Source of the DNA: Streptomyces sp. MA5143a
Lineage (GTDB): Bacteria > Actinomycetota > Actinomycetes > Streptomycetales > Streptomycetaceae
Length of the DNA: 64,000 nt
Direction: 5' to 3'
Assembly: GCF_900290235.1 (NCBI RefSeq)
Contig: NZ_OLMK01000008.1
Location: 1-64,000 of the forward strand
Both the position numbers and the translations under genes were made by a program. Each line of letters starts with the position of its first letter. Positions within the stretch are counted from its first letter, which is position 1. A model generated the notes under the pieces. The model did no database searches. It was not told the origin of the DNA and saw only the letters and a list, made by a program, of their open reading frames with translations. Of this stretch, positions 51,610 to 59,986 are shown piece after piece.

Positions 51610-52421
51610 GCCCCCGTACCCGCGCCGTCGCCCTGCGCGTGCTGCCCGCCCTGCTGCTGCTCGTCCTCGCCCTCGCCGGGCCCTGGCTCGCCCCCCATCC
51701 CATCGACGCCCCCGTCGCCGCCCCGTACGCGGAACCCGGCGGCGACGCCCTGCTCGGCGGCGACCAGCTGGGCCGGGACGTGCTGAGCCGACTGCTCGCC
51801 GGCGGCCGCGACCTGGTGCTCTCCTCCCTGCTCGTCGCCGCGCTGGTCACCGGCGGCGCCGCGGTCCTCGGCGCGATCGGCGCGCTGCGCCCGCGCGTCG
51901 GACGCCTGGTGGAACGGATCGCCGACGTGCTGATGCTGCTGCCGGCGGTGCTCGGCATCCTCCTCGTCACCCTCTCCTGGCCCGACGGCGGACGGTTCGC
52001 CGTGATCGCCGCCGCCGTCGTCCTCGGCGTGCCGTACGCGGTACGGCTCGCCGCCGGAGCCGCCGCCCCGGTGGCCGCCTCCGGCTACGTCGAGGCCGCC
52101 GCGGCGGGCGGTGAACGGCTGTGGCACCTCGTACTGCGCGAGGTCCTGCCCAACCTGCGCGCCACCCTGCTCGCCCTCTTCGGCCTGCGCTTCGTCGCCG
52201 CCGTCTACCTGGTCGCCACCGCCGGGTTCCTTCAGGTCGGGCCCCAACCACCCGCCGCCGACTGGGCGTTGATGATCCGGGAGAACTCCTCCGGCATCCT
52301 CCTCAATCCCTGGTCCGTGGTCGCCCCCAGCCTCGCCATCGGCCTGCTCGCCCTCTGCGTCAACCTCGCCGCGGCGGCGCTCGCACCCCAGTCCGGCCGG
52401 AAGGCGGTGACCGTCCTGTGA
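51606..52421 (+). CDS. Dpp-type ABC transporter permease 2
   Basis: A 271-residue DppC-like permease. The typical periplasmic start APHPIDAPVAAPYAEPGG then LLGGDQLGRDVLSRLLAGG (about residues 49-67) is present, followed by five hydrophobic segments and the cytoplasmic EAA loop YVEAAAAGGERLWHLVLREV (about 161-180). It ends with LNPWSVVAPSLAIGLLALCV, the family's last segment. It overlaps the upstream permease (ATGA) and the downstream ATPase gene (GTGA), so the whole transporter is translationally coupled. Confidence 0.88.
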   Translation: MSPRTRAVALRVLPALLLLVLALAGPWLAPHPIDAPVAAPYAEPGGDALLGGDQLGRDVLSRLLAGGRDLVLSSLLVAALVTGGAAVLGAIGALRPRVGRLVERIADVLMLLPAVLGILLVTLSWPDGGRFAVIAAAVVLGVPYAVRLAAGAAAPVAASGYVEAAAAGGERLWHLVLREVLPNLRATLLALFGLRFVAAVYLVATAGFLQVGPQPPAADWALMIRENSSGILLNPWSVVAPSLAIGLLALCVNLAAAALAPQSGRKAVTVL

Positions 52422-54133
52422 GCCACGCACCCGACCGGTACCGGGAGGACGGCCCTCCCGCGCCCGCCGCCCCCGACGCGACCCCCGCGGCCCGGATCAC
52501 CGACCTCACCGTCGCCGCCCACGACGGGCGGATCCTCCTCCGGGACGCCCGGCTCACCCTGCACCCGGGCCGGCTGACGGCGCTGACCGGCCCCTCGGGC
52601 TCGGGCAAGACCACGCTCCTGCGCGCCCTCACCGGGCTCCTGCCCCCCGGCACCGAGCGCACCTCCGGACACGTCGAGGTCCTCGGCCACGACGTGTTCG
52701 CCCTCTCCGAACGGGACCTGCGCACCCTGCGCCGTGAACGGCTCGCCTTCGTCGGCCAGGACCCCGGCTCGGGCCTCAACCCCCGGATGCGGGTCGGCTC
52801 CCTCCTGCGCGAACTCAAGCACGACCGGACCCCGCAGGCGGTGCGGGCCCTCCTCGAAGAGGTACGGCTCCCCGACGACGGCACCCTCGTCACCCGGCGC
52901 CCGGCAGCCCTGTCCGGCGGACAGCAACGCCGGGTGGCCCTCGCCCGCGCCCTGGCCCGCCGCCCCCGGCTCCTCCTCCTCGACGAGCCGACGGCCGGCC
53001 TCCACCCGGAACTCCGCGACGACATCGGCGACCTGCTGCGCCACCTCGCCCGCGAGCACGACCTGGCGGTGGCGCTCTCCTGCCACGACCCCGAACTCGT
53101 CGCGCGCATCGCGGACGAGGTGGTGGAACTACGGGCGGGGGCGCCCGCGCCCGGTCGGTCCGGCGTGTCGGGGGGACCGCCGGAGGGGCGGGGCGAGGAC
53201 CGGGCGGGGAACCGCGCAGGGGACCTGGCGAAGGGCCGGGCGGGGGGCTCGACCGGGTCCTCGGCCGGGCGTTCGCCGACGGACCGGAGGGAGGTCCGGG
53301 CCGGGGACGTGGAGCAGGGCCCGGTCGAGGGCCGGATACGGCACCGGGGGGCCGGGACCGGATCGGTGGGCGTCCCCGTGCTGGACGTGCGGGGTCTGTG
53401 CGTGGCGTTCGGCCGGCGTTCGGACGTCCCCGCGCTGGACGGTGTCTCGCTGGCCGTCGCTCCCGGGGCGGCGACCGGCATCGTCGGCGCCTCGGGCTCC
53501 GGCAAGACCACACTCGTCCGCGCCGTGGTCGGGCTCCAGCCGATCACCGCCGGCACGATCCGTCTCGACGGGGCGCCGCTGAGCACGGGCCTGCGCGGGC
53601 GCAGCCGCGAACAGCGGCGCCGCGTCCAGTTGGTCACGCAGAACCCGCTCGGTGCGCTGAACCCCAGCCGTACGGTCGGCGCCGCGCTCGGCAGACCGCT
53701 GCGGCTGCACCGGCGGTGCGCGTCCGGCGTGGCGCCGGCCCGGGTGGCGGAACTGCTCGAACAGGTCGGCCTGCCCGCCGAGTCCGCCTCCCGCTACCCG
53801 CACGAACTCTCCGGCGGACAGCGTCAGCGCGTGGCCATCGCACGGGCCCTGGCGGCCGACCCGGACGTGCTGATCTGCGACGAGGTGACCTCGGCCCTGG
53901 ACACCGCAACCGCCGAGTCGATCATGGACCTGCTGGTCCGGCTGCGGGAGGAGCGCGGCACGGCCCTCGTCCTCATCAGCCACGATCTCCCGCTGATCGC
54001 CGACCGCACCGACACGGTCACCGTCCTCGACGCGGGCCGCAGCGTGGAATCCGGCCCCACGGCGACGGTCTTCACCGCCCCCACCCACGAGGCGACCCGC
54101 GCACTCCTGCGCACACCGGTGGGGGTGGTGTGA
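52418..54133 (+). CDS. ABC transporter ATPase, DppD-DppF fusion
   Basis: A 571-residue protein with two complete nucleotide-binding domains in one chain. Domain 1: Walker A GPSGSGKTT (about residues 59-67), signature LSGGQQRR (about 166-173), Walker B LLLLDEPTAGLHPE. Domain 2: Walker A GASGSGKTT (about 358-366), signature LSGGQRQR (about 465-472), Walker B VLICDEVTSALD. A charged, Arg/Gly/Glu-rich linker (about 245-310) separates them and is of unusually low complexity. The fusion drives import for the DppBC-like permeases. The start is GTG, overlapping permease 2 by GTGA; the end is 19 bp from a convergent gene. Confidence 0.88.
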   Translation: MSHAPDRYREDGPPAPAAPDATPAARITDLTVAAHDGRILLRDARLTLHPGRLTALTGPSGSGKTTLLRALTGLLPPGTERTSGHVEVLGHDVFALSERDLRTLRRERLAFVGQDPGSGLNPRMRVGSLLRELKHDRTPQAVRALLEEVRLPDDGTLVTRRPAALSGGQQRRVALARALARRPRLLLLDEPTAGLHPELRDDIGDLLRHLAREHDLAVALSCHDPELVARIADEVVELRAGAPAPGRSGVSGGPPEGRGEDRAGNRAGDLAKGRAGGSTGSSAGRSPTDRREVRAGDVEQGPVEGRIRHRGAGTGSVGVPVLDVRGLCVAFGRRSDVPALDGVSLAVAPGAATGIVGASGSGKTTLVRAVVGLQPITAGTIRLDGAPLSTGLRGRSREQRRRVQLVTQNPLGALNPSRTVGAALGRPLRLHRRCASGVAPARVAELLEQVGLPAESASRYPHELSGGQRQRVAIARALAADPDVLICDEVTSALDTATAESIMDLLVRLREERGTALVLISHDLPLIADRTDTVTVLDAGRSVESGPTATVFTAPTHEATRALLRTPVGVV

Positions 54134-54152
54134 GACCGAGGCTTCTCGAAGC

Positions 54153-54710
54153 TCAGTACGGCTGCAACGTCCAGTGCTGAAGGGGACTGCCCGTCTCGCT
54201 CCAGATGCCGACAGGGTTGCCGTTGAGGCCACCGCTGCTGGCGTAGGCGTCCATCGGCGCGGTCCCGTTGCGCTGCATGTAGATCTTGTAGTAGTTGCCG
54301 AAGGGCACCAGCTTGAGGTTCTGCGACGCCGACTGGTTGCAGTCCCACAGCTTGAACTGCCAGCCGATGCGGCCGTCCGACTCGGCGGGATAGTCCAGGC
54401 AGCGTCCCTTGCGCTCGTTCACGAGGGCGTACGGGTAGAGGAGGTCGTGCGAGGAGATGAGCCGCCACTGCTCGCTGATGCCGCCGTTGCAGTCCCACAG
54501 CCCGACGGCGTTGCCGTTCTCACCGCCGCCGGAGTAGAAGGCGTCGAGACAGCGCCCGGTGCCGCGATTGACGAGATGGTAGACATCGCCGAGCAACGCC
54601 GCATCGGCGGTGCCGGACCGGACCGGTGCCGCCGTCGCCGAGGTGAGCGATCCGGTGATCAGTGCCGCCGCGGCGGCCGACACCGCCAGCGCACGCTGGA
54701 AGACGCGCAT
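54153..54710 (-). CDS. Secreted ricin-type beta-trefoil (RICIN) lectin-like protein
   Basis: A 185-residue protein with a signal peptide (MRVFQRALAVSAAAAALITG, cleavage near ATAAP at about residue 28). The mature part is one RICIN/CBM13-like beta-trefoil with three related units: HLVNRGTGRCLDAFYSGGG with GLWDCNGGISEQW (about 44-81), ALVNERKGRCLDYPAESDG with LWDCNQSASQNL (about 92-132), and YKIYMQRNGTAPMDAYASSG with PLQHWTLQPY at the end. The Q-x-W pattern is present in changed form. It is likely a free extracellular carbohydrate binder; no catalytic domain is attached. Convergent with the ATPase gene. Confidence 0.8.
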   Translation of the reverse strand: MRVFQRALAVSAAAAALITGSLTSATAAPVRSGTADAALLGDVYHLVNRGTGRCLDAFYSGGGENGNAVGLWDCNGGISEQWRLISSHDLLYPYALVNERKGRCLDYPAESDGRIGWQFKLWDCNQSASQNLKLVPFGNYYKIYMQRNGTAPMDAYASSGGLNGNPVGIWSETGSPLQHWTLQPY

Positions 54711-54809
54711 ATGTTCCCCCTGGTCTCATGCGGGCTTGATGCGGTTCAGCGTGCGCTCGACTCGACGCCAAGGGCGACACCATTCGATCTGGTTCGAAAC
54801 GAGGGCCTT

Positions 54810-56279
54810 TCAGTCCGCGTCGGCGACGATCGAGCCGACGCGTTCCGCGAGGGTCGGGTCGCGGCGGACCAGGAGGGTCGCGTAGCCGACGGCGGCGAGC
54901 AGCGTGGCGATCGCCGCGTACGGGAACCAGTTGTACGGCGCGGGCTGGCCGGGCTTGGCGAGGTAGTACAGCGGGACCAGGATGGCCACCGTGCCGACCG
55001 CGGGCAGGAGGAGGTGCCGTACCACCCGGAACTCCTGCGGGCGGTATCTGCGGTAGTACAGCGGCAGCGCGATGTTGGACGCCAGGTACACCAGCAGGAT
55101 CAGGATGGCGCCGAGCGTCGAGGACTCGGTGAAGAAGACCACCGGGTTCATGGGGCCGCCGCCCGGGCCCAGCAGATGGCCGAGGCCCCAGCCGCCGATG
55201 ATCAGCAGTGCGATGGCGGTGAAGGTGACGATCGCGTTGTTCGGGGTGCGCCTGGTGGGGTGCACATAGCCGAAGAAGGACGGCAGCAGCCCCTCCCGTC
55301 CGGCGTTGAAGACGAGGCGGGCCTGGGAGTTGATGCCCGCGATCAGCACGCCGAGGGTGGAGGTCAGACCGCCGAGGTAGGCGAGGAACGCCAGCGCGCC
55401 GAGGGTGTCGTGGGCCACCTCGATGAAGGGGATCCGGGAGTCGCCGAGCGCGGTCACGTCGTAGCCGAAGCCGGTCACCGTGGCGTAGGCGAAGAGGATG
55501 TAGCTCACCGTCATGATGGCGACGGAGGAGAACACCGCACGGCCGACGTTGCGCCGCGGGTTCTCCGTCTCCTCGGCGAGCGCCGCCGAGTTCTCCCAGC
55601 CGATGAACAGGTACACCGCCAGGGGGAAGCCCGCCGCCAGCCCCTTGAAACCGTCGCTGATGTGGCTGGGCAGGAACGGGTCGAAGGAGAGCGCGCCCCG
55701 GTGCTCCACGAGCGCCGCCACCGAGACCACGACCAGCACCAGCATCTCGGCGCCGAAGAAATAGCCGGCCCACTTCGTGGAGACCACCACGCCGCGCAGC
55801 ATCAGCAGCACCGCCAGCCCGGTGAGCAGCAGCGTCCAGATGATCCACGGCAGGTCCACGCCGGTGTAGTGGTGCAGGGTGATCTGCACGAACCCGCCGG
55901 AGATCGAGACGACGCCGGCCATCGCGATGATGTAGCCCACCGCCGCCAACAGCGCCGTGGTCACCGCGCTGACCGGACCGAACGTCCTGCCGACGAACGT
56001 GATGAAGCTGCCCGCCGACGGGTGCGCCCTGGAGAACTCCGCCAGCGTGTTGCCGAGGAGCGCGACCGCGATGCCCGCGGCCGCGATGGTCAGCGGCGAC
56101 GCCACGCCCGCGGTGGTGGCGAGGAAGGCGAAACCGAAGAAGAAGCTCATGGCCGGACCGACGTTGGCCATGGTGGCGGCCGCGATGTCCGCCATGCCGA
56201 GGACACCGCCGCGCAACCGCTGGGGCGCGCCGCCGGCGGGGCCCGGCGGGGACAGCGGACCGGCTCCGGGGTGGGGCAT
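54810..56279 (-). CDS. APC-superfamily amino-acid permease
   Basis: A 489-residue permease with about twelve hydrophobic segments. Features: LGMADIAAATMANVGPAMSF (residues about 27-46), the AEFSRAHPSAGSFITFVGRT segment (about 79-98) with the small-residue motif of helix 2-3, and LYLFIGWENSAALAEETENP-like EETENPRR (about 239-246), a hallmark of the family. ATG 56279 has GAGGAG upstream. It lies 101 bp downstream of a GntR regulator on the same strand, so they are probably one unit. The substrate class (amino acid, GABA or polyamine) is not decided. Confidence 0.85.
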   Translation of the reverse strand: MPHPGAGPLSPPGPAGGAPQRLRGGVLGMADIAAATMANVGPAMSFFFGFAFLATTAGVASPLTIAAAGIAVALLGNTLAEFSRAHPSAGSFITFVGRTFGPVSAVTTALLAAVGYIIAMAGVVSISGGFVQITLHHYTGVDLPWIIWTLLLTGLAVLLMLRGVVVSTKWAGYFFGAEMLVLVVVSVAALVEHRGALSFDPFLPSHISDGFKGLAAGFPLAVYLFIGWENSAALAEETENPRRNVGRAVFSSVAIMTVSYILFAYATVTGFGYDVTALGDSRIPFIEVAHDTLGALAFLAYLGGLTSTLGVLIAGINSQARLVFNAGREGLLPSFFGYVHPTRRTPNNAIVTFTAIALLIIGGWGLGHLLGPGGGPMNPVVFFTESSTLGAILILLVYLASNIALPLYYRRYRPQEFRVVRHLLLPAVGTVAILVPLYYLAKPGQPAPYNWFPYAAIATLLAAVGYATLLVRRDPTLAERVGSIVADAD

Positions 56280-56380
56280 GGCGGCAACTCCTCGTGCGGT
56301 GGTGTGGCGTGATGGGTGCGCGGGATGTCGACGATCGTGCTGTCGGGCGGGTACACGGGGGCCGCCGACCGGACCGGGTG

Positions 56381-57115
56381 TCAGCCGTGCCGGGAACGCT
56401 GGTGCGCCTTCACCGCCCGCACGGCCCGATCGGTCGCGCCCCGCCCCAGTTCGGTGAGGAGTTCGGCGTGGCAGCCGTTGCGCTCCCGTACCGCCTCGGG
56501 CCGCGGCGGGGGCAGCAGCAGACAGAGGCGGCCGAGCAGATCGGCGGCGAACTCGCGGATCCCGGGACCGCCGAGCACCTCCGCGAGGTCGAGATGGAAG
56601 CGGGTCTCCAGCTCGGCGAGGTGCGCCGGGTCGTCCGTCCGTTCCATGTCCGCCACCAGGGAGCGCAGTCCGTCCAGCCGCTCGGCCGGCACCTCTCCCG
56701 CACCGTGCGCCACGAGGCCGCACTCCAGCAGCAGATGGAAGGCGTCCAGCGAGGCCGCCTCCTCGGTGTCGTGCGTCAGGGCGACGACGGTGTCCCAGCC
56801 CTGCGCGACGAACGTTCCGCCCGCACGGCCGCGCCTGCGGTCGAGCAGACCGTCCTGGCACATGCCCTCCAGCGCCCGGCGCACGGTGATCTCGCTGATC
56901 CCCAGCTCCTCGGCGAGGACACCGGCGTCCGGCAGCCGGTCACCGGGCCGCACCACGCGCAGCCGGATCCGCAGCGCGATCCGCGAGCGGACGAGATCGG
57001 ATCCGCTCTGACCGCCGAGGGGCAGCACGCGGGCGTGGCCCACGCCGATGGCCGAGGTCGTGGGAGCGGGCCCCGGCTGGTTGTAGGGCCCGAACTTGCC
57101 CGCTGCGTTCACCAC
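56381..57115 (-). CDS. GntR/FadR-type regulator
   Basis: A 244-residue GntR protein: winged HTH at about residues 35-100 (RSRIALRIRLRVVRPGDRLP, VLAEELGISEITVRRALEGM, then the wing RGRAGGTFV) and an all-helical FCD-like ligand domain (about 115-235) with RFHLDLAEVLGG. GTG start at 57115. It precedes the permease at 54810-56279 and is divergent, across about 615 bp, from another amino-acid permease. A 16-bp motif occurs twice in that region and is a candidate binding site, so this protein may regulate both permeases. Confidence 0.85.
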   Translation of the reverse strand: MVNAAGKFGPYNQPGPAPTTSAIGVGHARVLPLGGQSGSDLVRSRIALRIRLRVVRPGDRLPDAGVLAEELGISEITVRRALEGMCQDGLLDRRRGRAGGTFVAQGWDTVVALTHDTEEAASLDAFHLLLECGLVAHGAGEVPAERLDGLRSLVADMERTDDPAHLAELETRFHLDLAEVLGGPGIREFAADLLGRLCLLLPPPRPEAVRERNGCHAELLTELGRGATDRAVRAVKAHQRSRHG

Positions 57116-57283
57116 GGCGCCACCCTAACGGCCCGCTGATCGCGGCCGGGGTCCGGCGCGGGACCTGGTCCGCGGGGGCACGGGTGGTTCCCGCGAGGGG
57201 GCGGTGGTGCGGTGCATCGGGACTCCCAGGGCGAGGGACGTCGGGAGAGGAGGGCACGGTGGCGGACCGCGTTGCGGAAAAAA

Positions 57284-57299
57284 TTAGAGCAAGGTGAAC
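57284..57299 (+). promoter_or_regulatory. Direct-repeat motif, copy 1
   Basis: TTAGAGCAAGGTGAAC at 57284-57299, in an AT-rich patch (AAAAAATTAGAGCAAGGTG) 170 bp upstream of the GntR gene. It agrees with copy 2 at 13 of 16 positions. It lies in the otherwise gene-free stretch 57116-57730. Confidence 0.5.
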
Positions 57300-57513
57300 A
57301 GTTAAACAAGACCTGCCCGCGGTCGCTCGCGGGGTGGCGGGCGCAGGTCGGGTCGGCGGGCGCGCCATCACCCCTCTGAGCAGGTCGTTCGGGGCCCGGG
57401 GAGGTGTCGTCCGGCGCTCTCCGCAGAGGTCGCGGGGCGTCGTCCGAGAGCGGGACGTGCCCGGAGGGGAGCGTGCGGACGCCGGTGGTCCGCCGGCAGG
57501 ACCCCTTGTTTTT

Positions 57514-57529
57514 TTAGATCATGCTGAAC
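57514..57529 (+). promoter_or_regulatory. Direct-repeat motif, copy 2
   Basis: TTAGATCATGCTGAAC at 57514-57529, again in an AT-rich patch that begins with a run of Ts, 200 bp upstream of the permease start at 57731. The rest of 57530-57730 is GC-rich leader with no supported gene. Confidence 0.5.
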
Positions 57530-57730
57530 TATTTTCCTGACCGCCACCGGCACGACCGGTCCGGCAGCCACCGGGTCAGGGGCCGCGGTCCACCATGCCC
57601 TCCCCACGACCGTGATCGCCACCCGCCCCGTACCCGGCACCTCCCACGCCCGCCCCGCGGAATCCACGCGGCGACCCCGCCCGATCCCGCCGGAACCTTC
57701 CCTCGTCCCCATCTGCCTCTGGATGTCGAG

Positions 57731-59185
57731 ATGACCACACGTCCCCCTGTATCCACCCTCGATCAGGCAACCGCCACGGACAGCGCCCCCGAAGGATCCG
57801 GTCTGCGGGCCGGGCTCAAGGACCGCCATCTGTCGATGATCGCGATCGGCGGTGTCATCGGCGCCGGCCTGTTCGTCGGCTCCGGCTCGGGCATCGCCGC
57901 CGCGGGCCCCGGGATCCTGATCTCGTACGCCCTCGTCGGCGCCCTCGTCGTCCTCGTGATGCGGATGCTCGGCGAGATGGCCGCGGCCGACCCCACCTCC
58001 GGCTCGTTCTCCGCCTACGCCGACCGGGCGCTCGGCCGCTGGGCAGGCTTCACCATCGGCTGGCTGTACTGGTTCTTCTGGGTCGTGGTGCTCGCCGTGG
58101 AGGCGACCGCCGGCGCCAAGATCCTCACCGGGTGGATCCCCGGCGTCCCGCAGTGGGGCTGGGCGCTGATCGTCATGGTCGTGCTCACCGCGACCAACCT
58201 CGGCTCGGTCGGCTCCTACGGCGAGTTCGAGTTCTGGTTCGCCGGGATCAAGGTCGTCGCCATCGCCGCGTTCATCGTGGTCGGCGGGCTCGCCGTCTTC
58301 GGGCTGCTGCCCGGCTCGGACCACCCGGCGACGGGCCTGTCCAACCTCACCGGGCACGGTGGGTTCCTGCCCCACGGACCAGGGGCGATCCTCACCGGCA
58401 TCCTGATGGTCGTCTTCTCCTTCATGGGCAGCGAGATCGTCACCCTGGCCGCCGGTGAGACCGAGAACCCGCGGGCCGCGGTCACCAAGGCCACCAACAG
58501 CGTGATCTGGCGGATCGCGGTGTTCTACCTGGGCTCCATCCTGGTCGTGGTGTCGCTGCTGCGCTGGGACGACCCGGCGATCCTCAAGGACGGCTCGTAC
58601 GTGGCCGCGCTGAACTCCATCGGCATCCCGCACGCCGGCCAGATCATGAACGCCATCGTGCTGACCTCGGTGCTGTCCTGCCTCAACTCCGGTCTGTACA
58701 CGGCGTCCCGGATGGCGTTCTCGCTCGGCCGCCGCGGCGACGCGCCGGCTCCGTTCGCCCGCACCACCGGCCGCGGGGTGCCGCGGACCGCCATCCTGGC
58801 CTCGGTGGTCTTCGGCTTCGTCGCGGTCGCCTTCAACTACCTGTGGCCGGACACGGTCTTCCAGTTCCTGCTCAACTCCTCCGGCGCGATCGCCCTGTTC
58901 GTCTGGCTGGTGATCTGCTTCTCCCAGCTGCGGATGCGCCGGATCATCCAGCGGGAGACGCCGGACAAGCTGGTCGTCAGGATGTGGCTGTACCCGTATC
59001 TGACCTGGGCCACCATCGCGATGATCACGTTCGTGCTGTGCTACATGCTCACCGACACCGCCGACGGCGGCGGTCGCGACCAGGTGGTCCTGTCCACCCT
59101 GGTGGCCGTGGGCGTCGTCGGAGTCGCCCTGCTCCGCGACCGCCTGCGCCGAGGCCGGGCACACGACGCCGTCACCCCCTCCTAG
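57731..59185 (+). CDS. Amino-acid permease (GabP/AnsP-like, APC superfamily)
   Basis: A 484-residue permease of the amino acid transporter (AAT) subfamily: LKDRHLSMIAIGGVIGAGLF (about residues 29-48) is the standard first segment, with GSGSGIAAAGPGILISYALV following, then GEMAAADPTSGSFSAYADRA (about 81-100), and VFSFMGSEIVTLAAGETENP (about 228-247). SSGAIALFVWLVICFSQLRM is the late segment typical of the group. Twelve hydrophobic segments. The ATG at 57731 is the natural family start but has only a weak ribosome-binding site. Likely substrates are GABA or neutral amino acids. Confidence 0.88.
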   Translation: MTTRPPVSTLDQATATDSAPEGSGLRAGLKDRHLSMIAIGGVIGAGLFVGSGSGIAAAGPGILISYALVGALVVLVMRMLGEMAAADPTSGSFSAYADRALGRWAGFTIGWLYWFFWVVVLAVEATAGAKILTGWIPGVPQWGWALIVMVVLTATNLGSVGSYGEFEFWFAGIKVVAIAAFIVVGGLAVFGLLPGSDHPATGLSNLTGHGGFLPHGPGAILTGILMVVFSFMGSEIVTLAAGETENPRAAVTKATNSVIWRIAVFYLGSILVVVSLLRWDDPAILKDGSYVAALNSIGIPHAGQIMNAIVLTSVLSCLNSGLYTASRMAFSLGRRGDAPAPFARTTGRGVPRTAILASVVFGFVAVAFNYLWPDTVFQFLLNSSGAIALFVWLVICFSQLRMRRIIQRETPDKLVVRMWLYPYLTWATIAMITFVLCYMLTDTADGGGRDQVVLSTLVAVGVVGVALLRDRLRRGRAHDAVTPS

Positions 59186-59211
59186 GGGCCGCCGACGGTC
59201 GAACCGACACT

Positions 59212-59246
59212 CGGCGGCCGGGGGCCTGACCGTCCCCCGGCCGCCG
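59212..59246 (+). terminator. 13-bp perfect hairpin after the permease gene
   Basis: CGGCGGCCGGGGG (59212-59224) and its exact complement (59234-59246) with a 9-nt loop, 26 bp after the stop. A second stem, GGCCGCCGA (59188-59196) with TCGGCGGCC (59211-59219), uses part of the same left arm, so the two exclude each other, like an antiterminator/terminator pair. No U-tract. Confidence 0.7.
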
Positions 59247-59322
59247 GGCTCGCTTGAACGAGGAGCACGTCCTCGCGGAAAGTCGGGGGTGGCGGGCGGC
59301 ACCGCCGCCTAAGGTCGTGGTC

Positions 59323-59871
59323 ATGTTCAAGTCAGGGGTGGGGTTTCTCGCGTTGTTCGGGCTCGGCTGGTGGCTGCTGGGCACGAGCCCGTGGGGCGGG
59401 TGGACGCGGCTGGTCCTGATCGGCGTCGGGGGTGTCGTCACGGTGGCGCTGATGCTGGCCGCGCGCCGCTTCCTCCCCGCATCGGCAGGCGGGCCGTTCC
59501 CGGCCGACCGGCGCCGGAGGTTCAACCGGATCAACGCCCTCCAGTGGCTGCTGATCATCGCCATCGCCGCGCTGTGCCGCTCCCTCGACGTGCCGGTGCT
59601 CATTCCGCCGCTGGTCGCGGTGGTGGTCGGACTGCACTTCCTGCCGTTGGCGGTGGTGTTCGAGCAGCCCCGACTGCGCGCACCGGCCGCCCTGTTGCTC
59701 GCCTCCGGGGCCGCGGGCACGACCCTCTGCCTCACCGACGCCCCCGACGAGACCGTGCGCCTCGCGGTGGGCCTCATGTCCGCGCTCTCCCTGTGGGGCG
59801 TGGCGACCTGGACGGTCACGGCGAGGACGCCCACCACCGGCCCCGGAGCGGCCGGAGCACCGCACGCCTGA
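59323..59871 (+). CDS. Four- to six-span membrane protein (hypothetical)
   Basis: A 182-residue protein, largely hydrophobic: segments at about residues 5-22, 29-47, 73-89, 92-112, 119-138 and 145-165, with a basic loop PADRRRRFNRINALQ between the second and third. I do not recognise the family with certainty. The start at ATG 59323 follows GGTCGTGGTC; a GTG two codons upstream is possible. It stands alone between a permease terminator and a shared convergent hairpin. No function is proposed. Confidence 0.6.
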   Translation: MFKSGVGFLALFGLGWWLLGTSPWGGWTRLVLIGVGGVVTVALMLAARRFLPASAGGPFPADRRRRFNRINALQWLLIIAIAALCRSLDVPVLIPPLVAVVVGLHFLPLAVVFEQPRLRAPAALLLASGAAGTTLCLTDAPDETVRLAVGLMSALSLWGVATWTVTARTPTTGPGAAGAPHA

Positions 59872-59934
59872 CCGGAGGACCCACAAAGCGCGCCCTCCGC
59901 CTCCCCGGCCGAACCCGCGCCACCAGAACGGCGA

Positions 59935-59959
59935 CGGTGCCGGCTCTGGGCCGGCACCG
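59935..59959. terminator. Convergent terminator hairpin
   Basis: CGGTGCCGGC (59935-59944) pairs exactly with GCCGGCACCG (59950-59959), loop TCTGG. It lies between the ends of the membrane protein (59871) and the large secreted protein (59987), so it may stop transcription from both. Confidence 0.7.
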
Positions 59960-59986
59960 CCGCCGGGGGTCACGGTCGCTGAAGGG

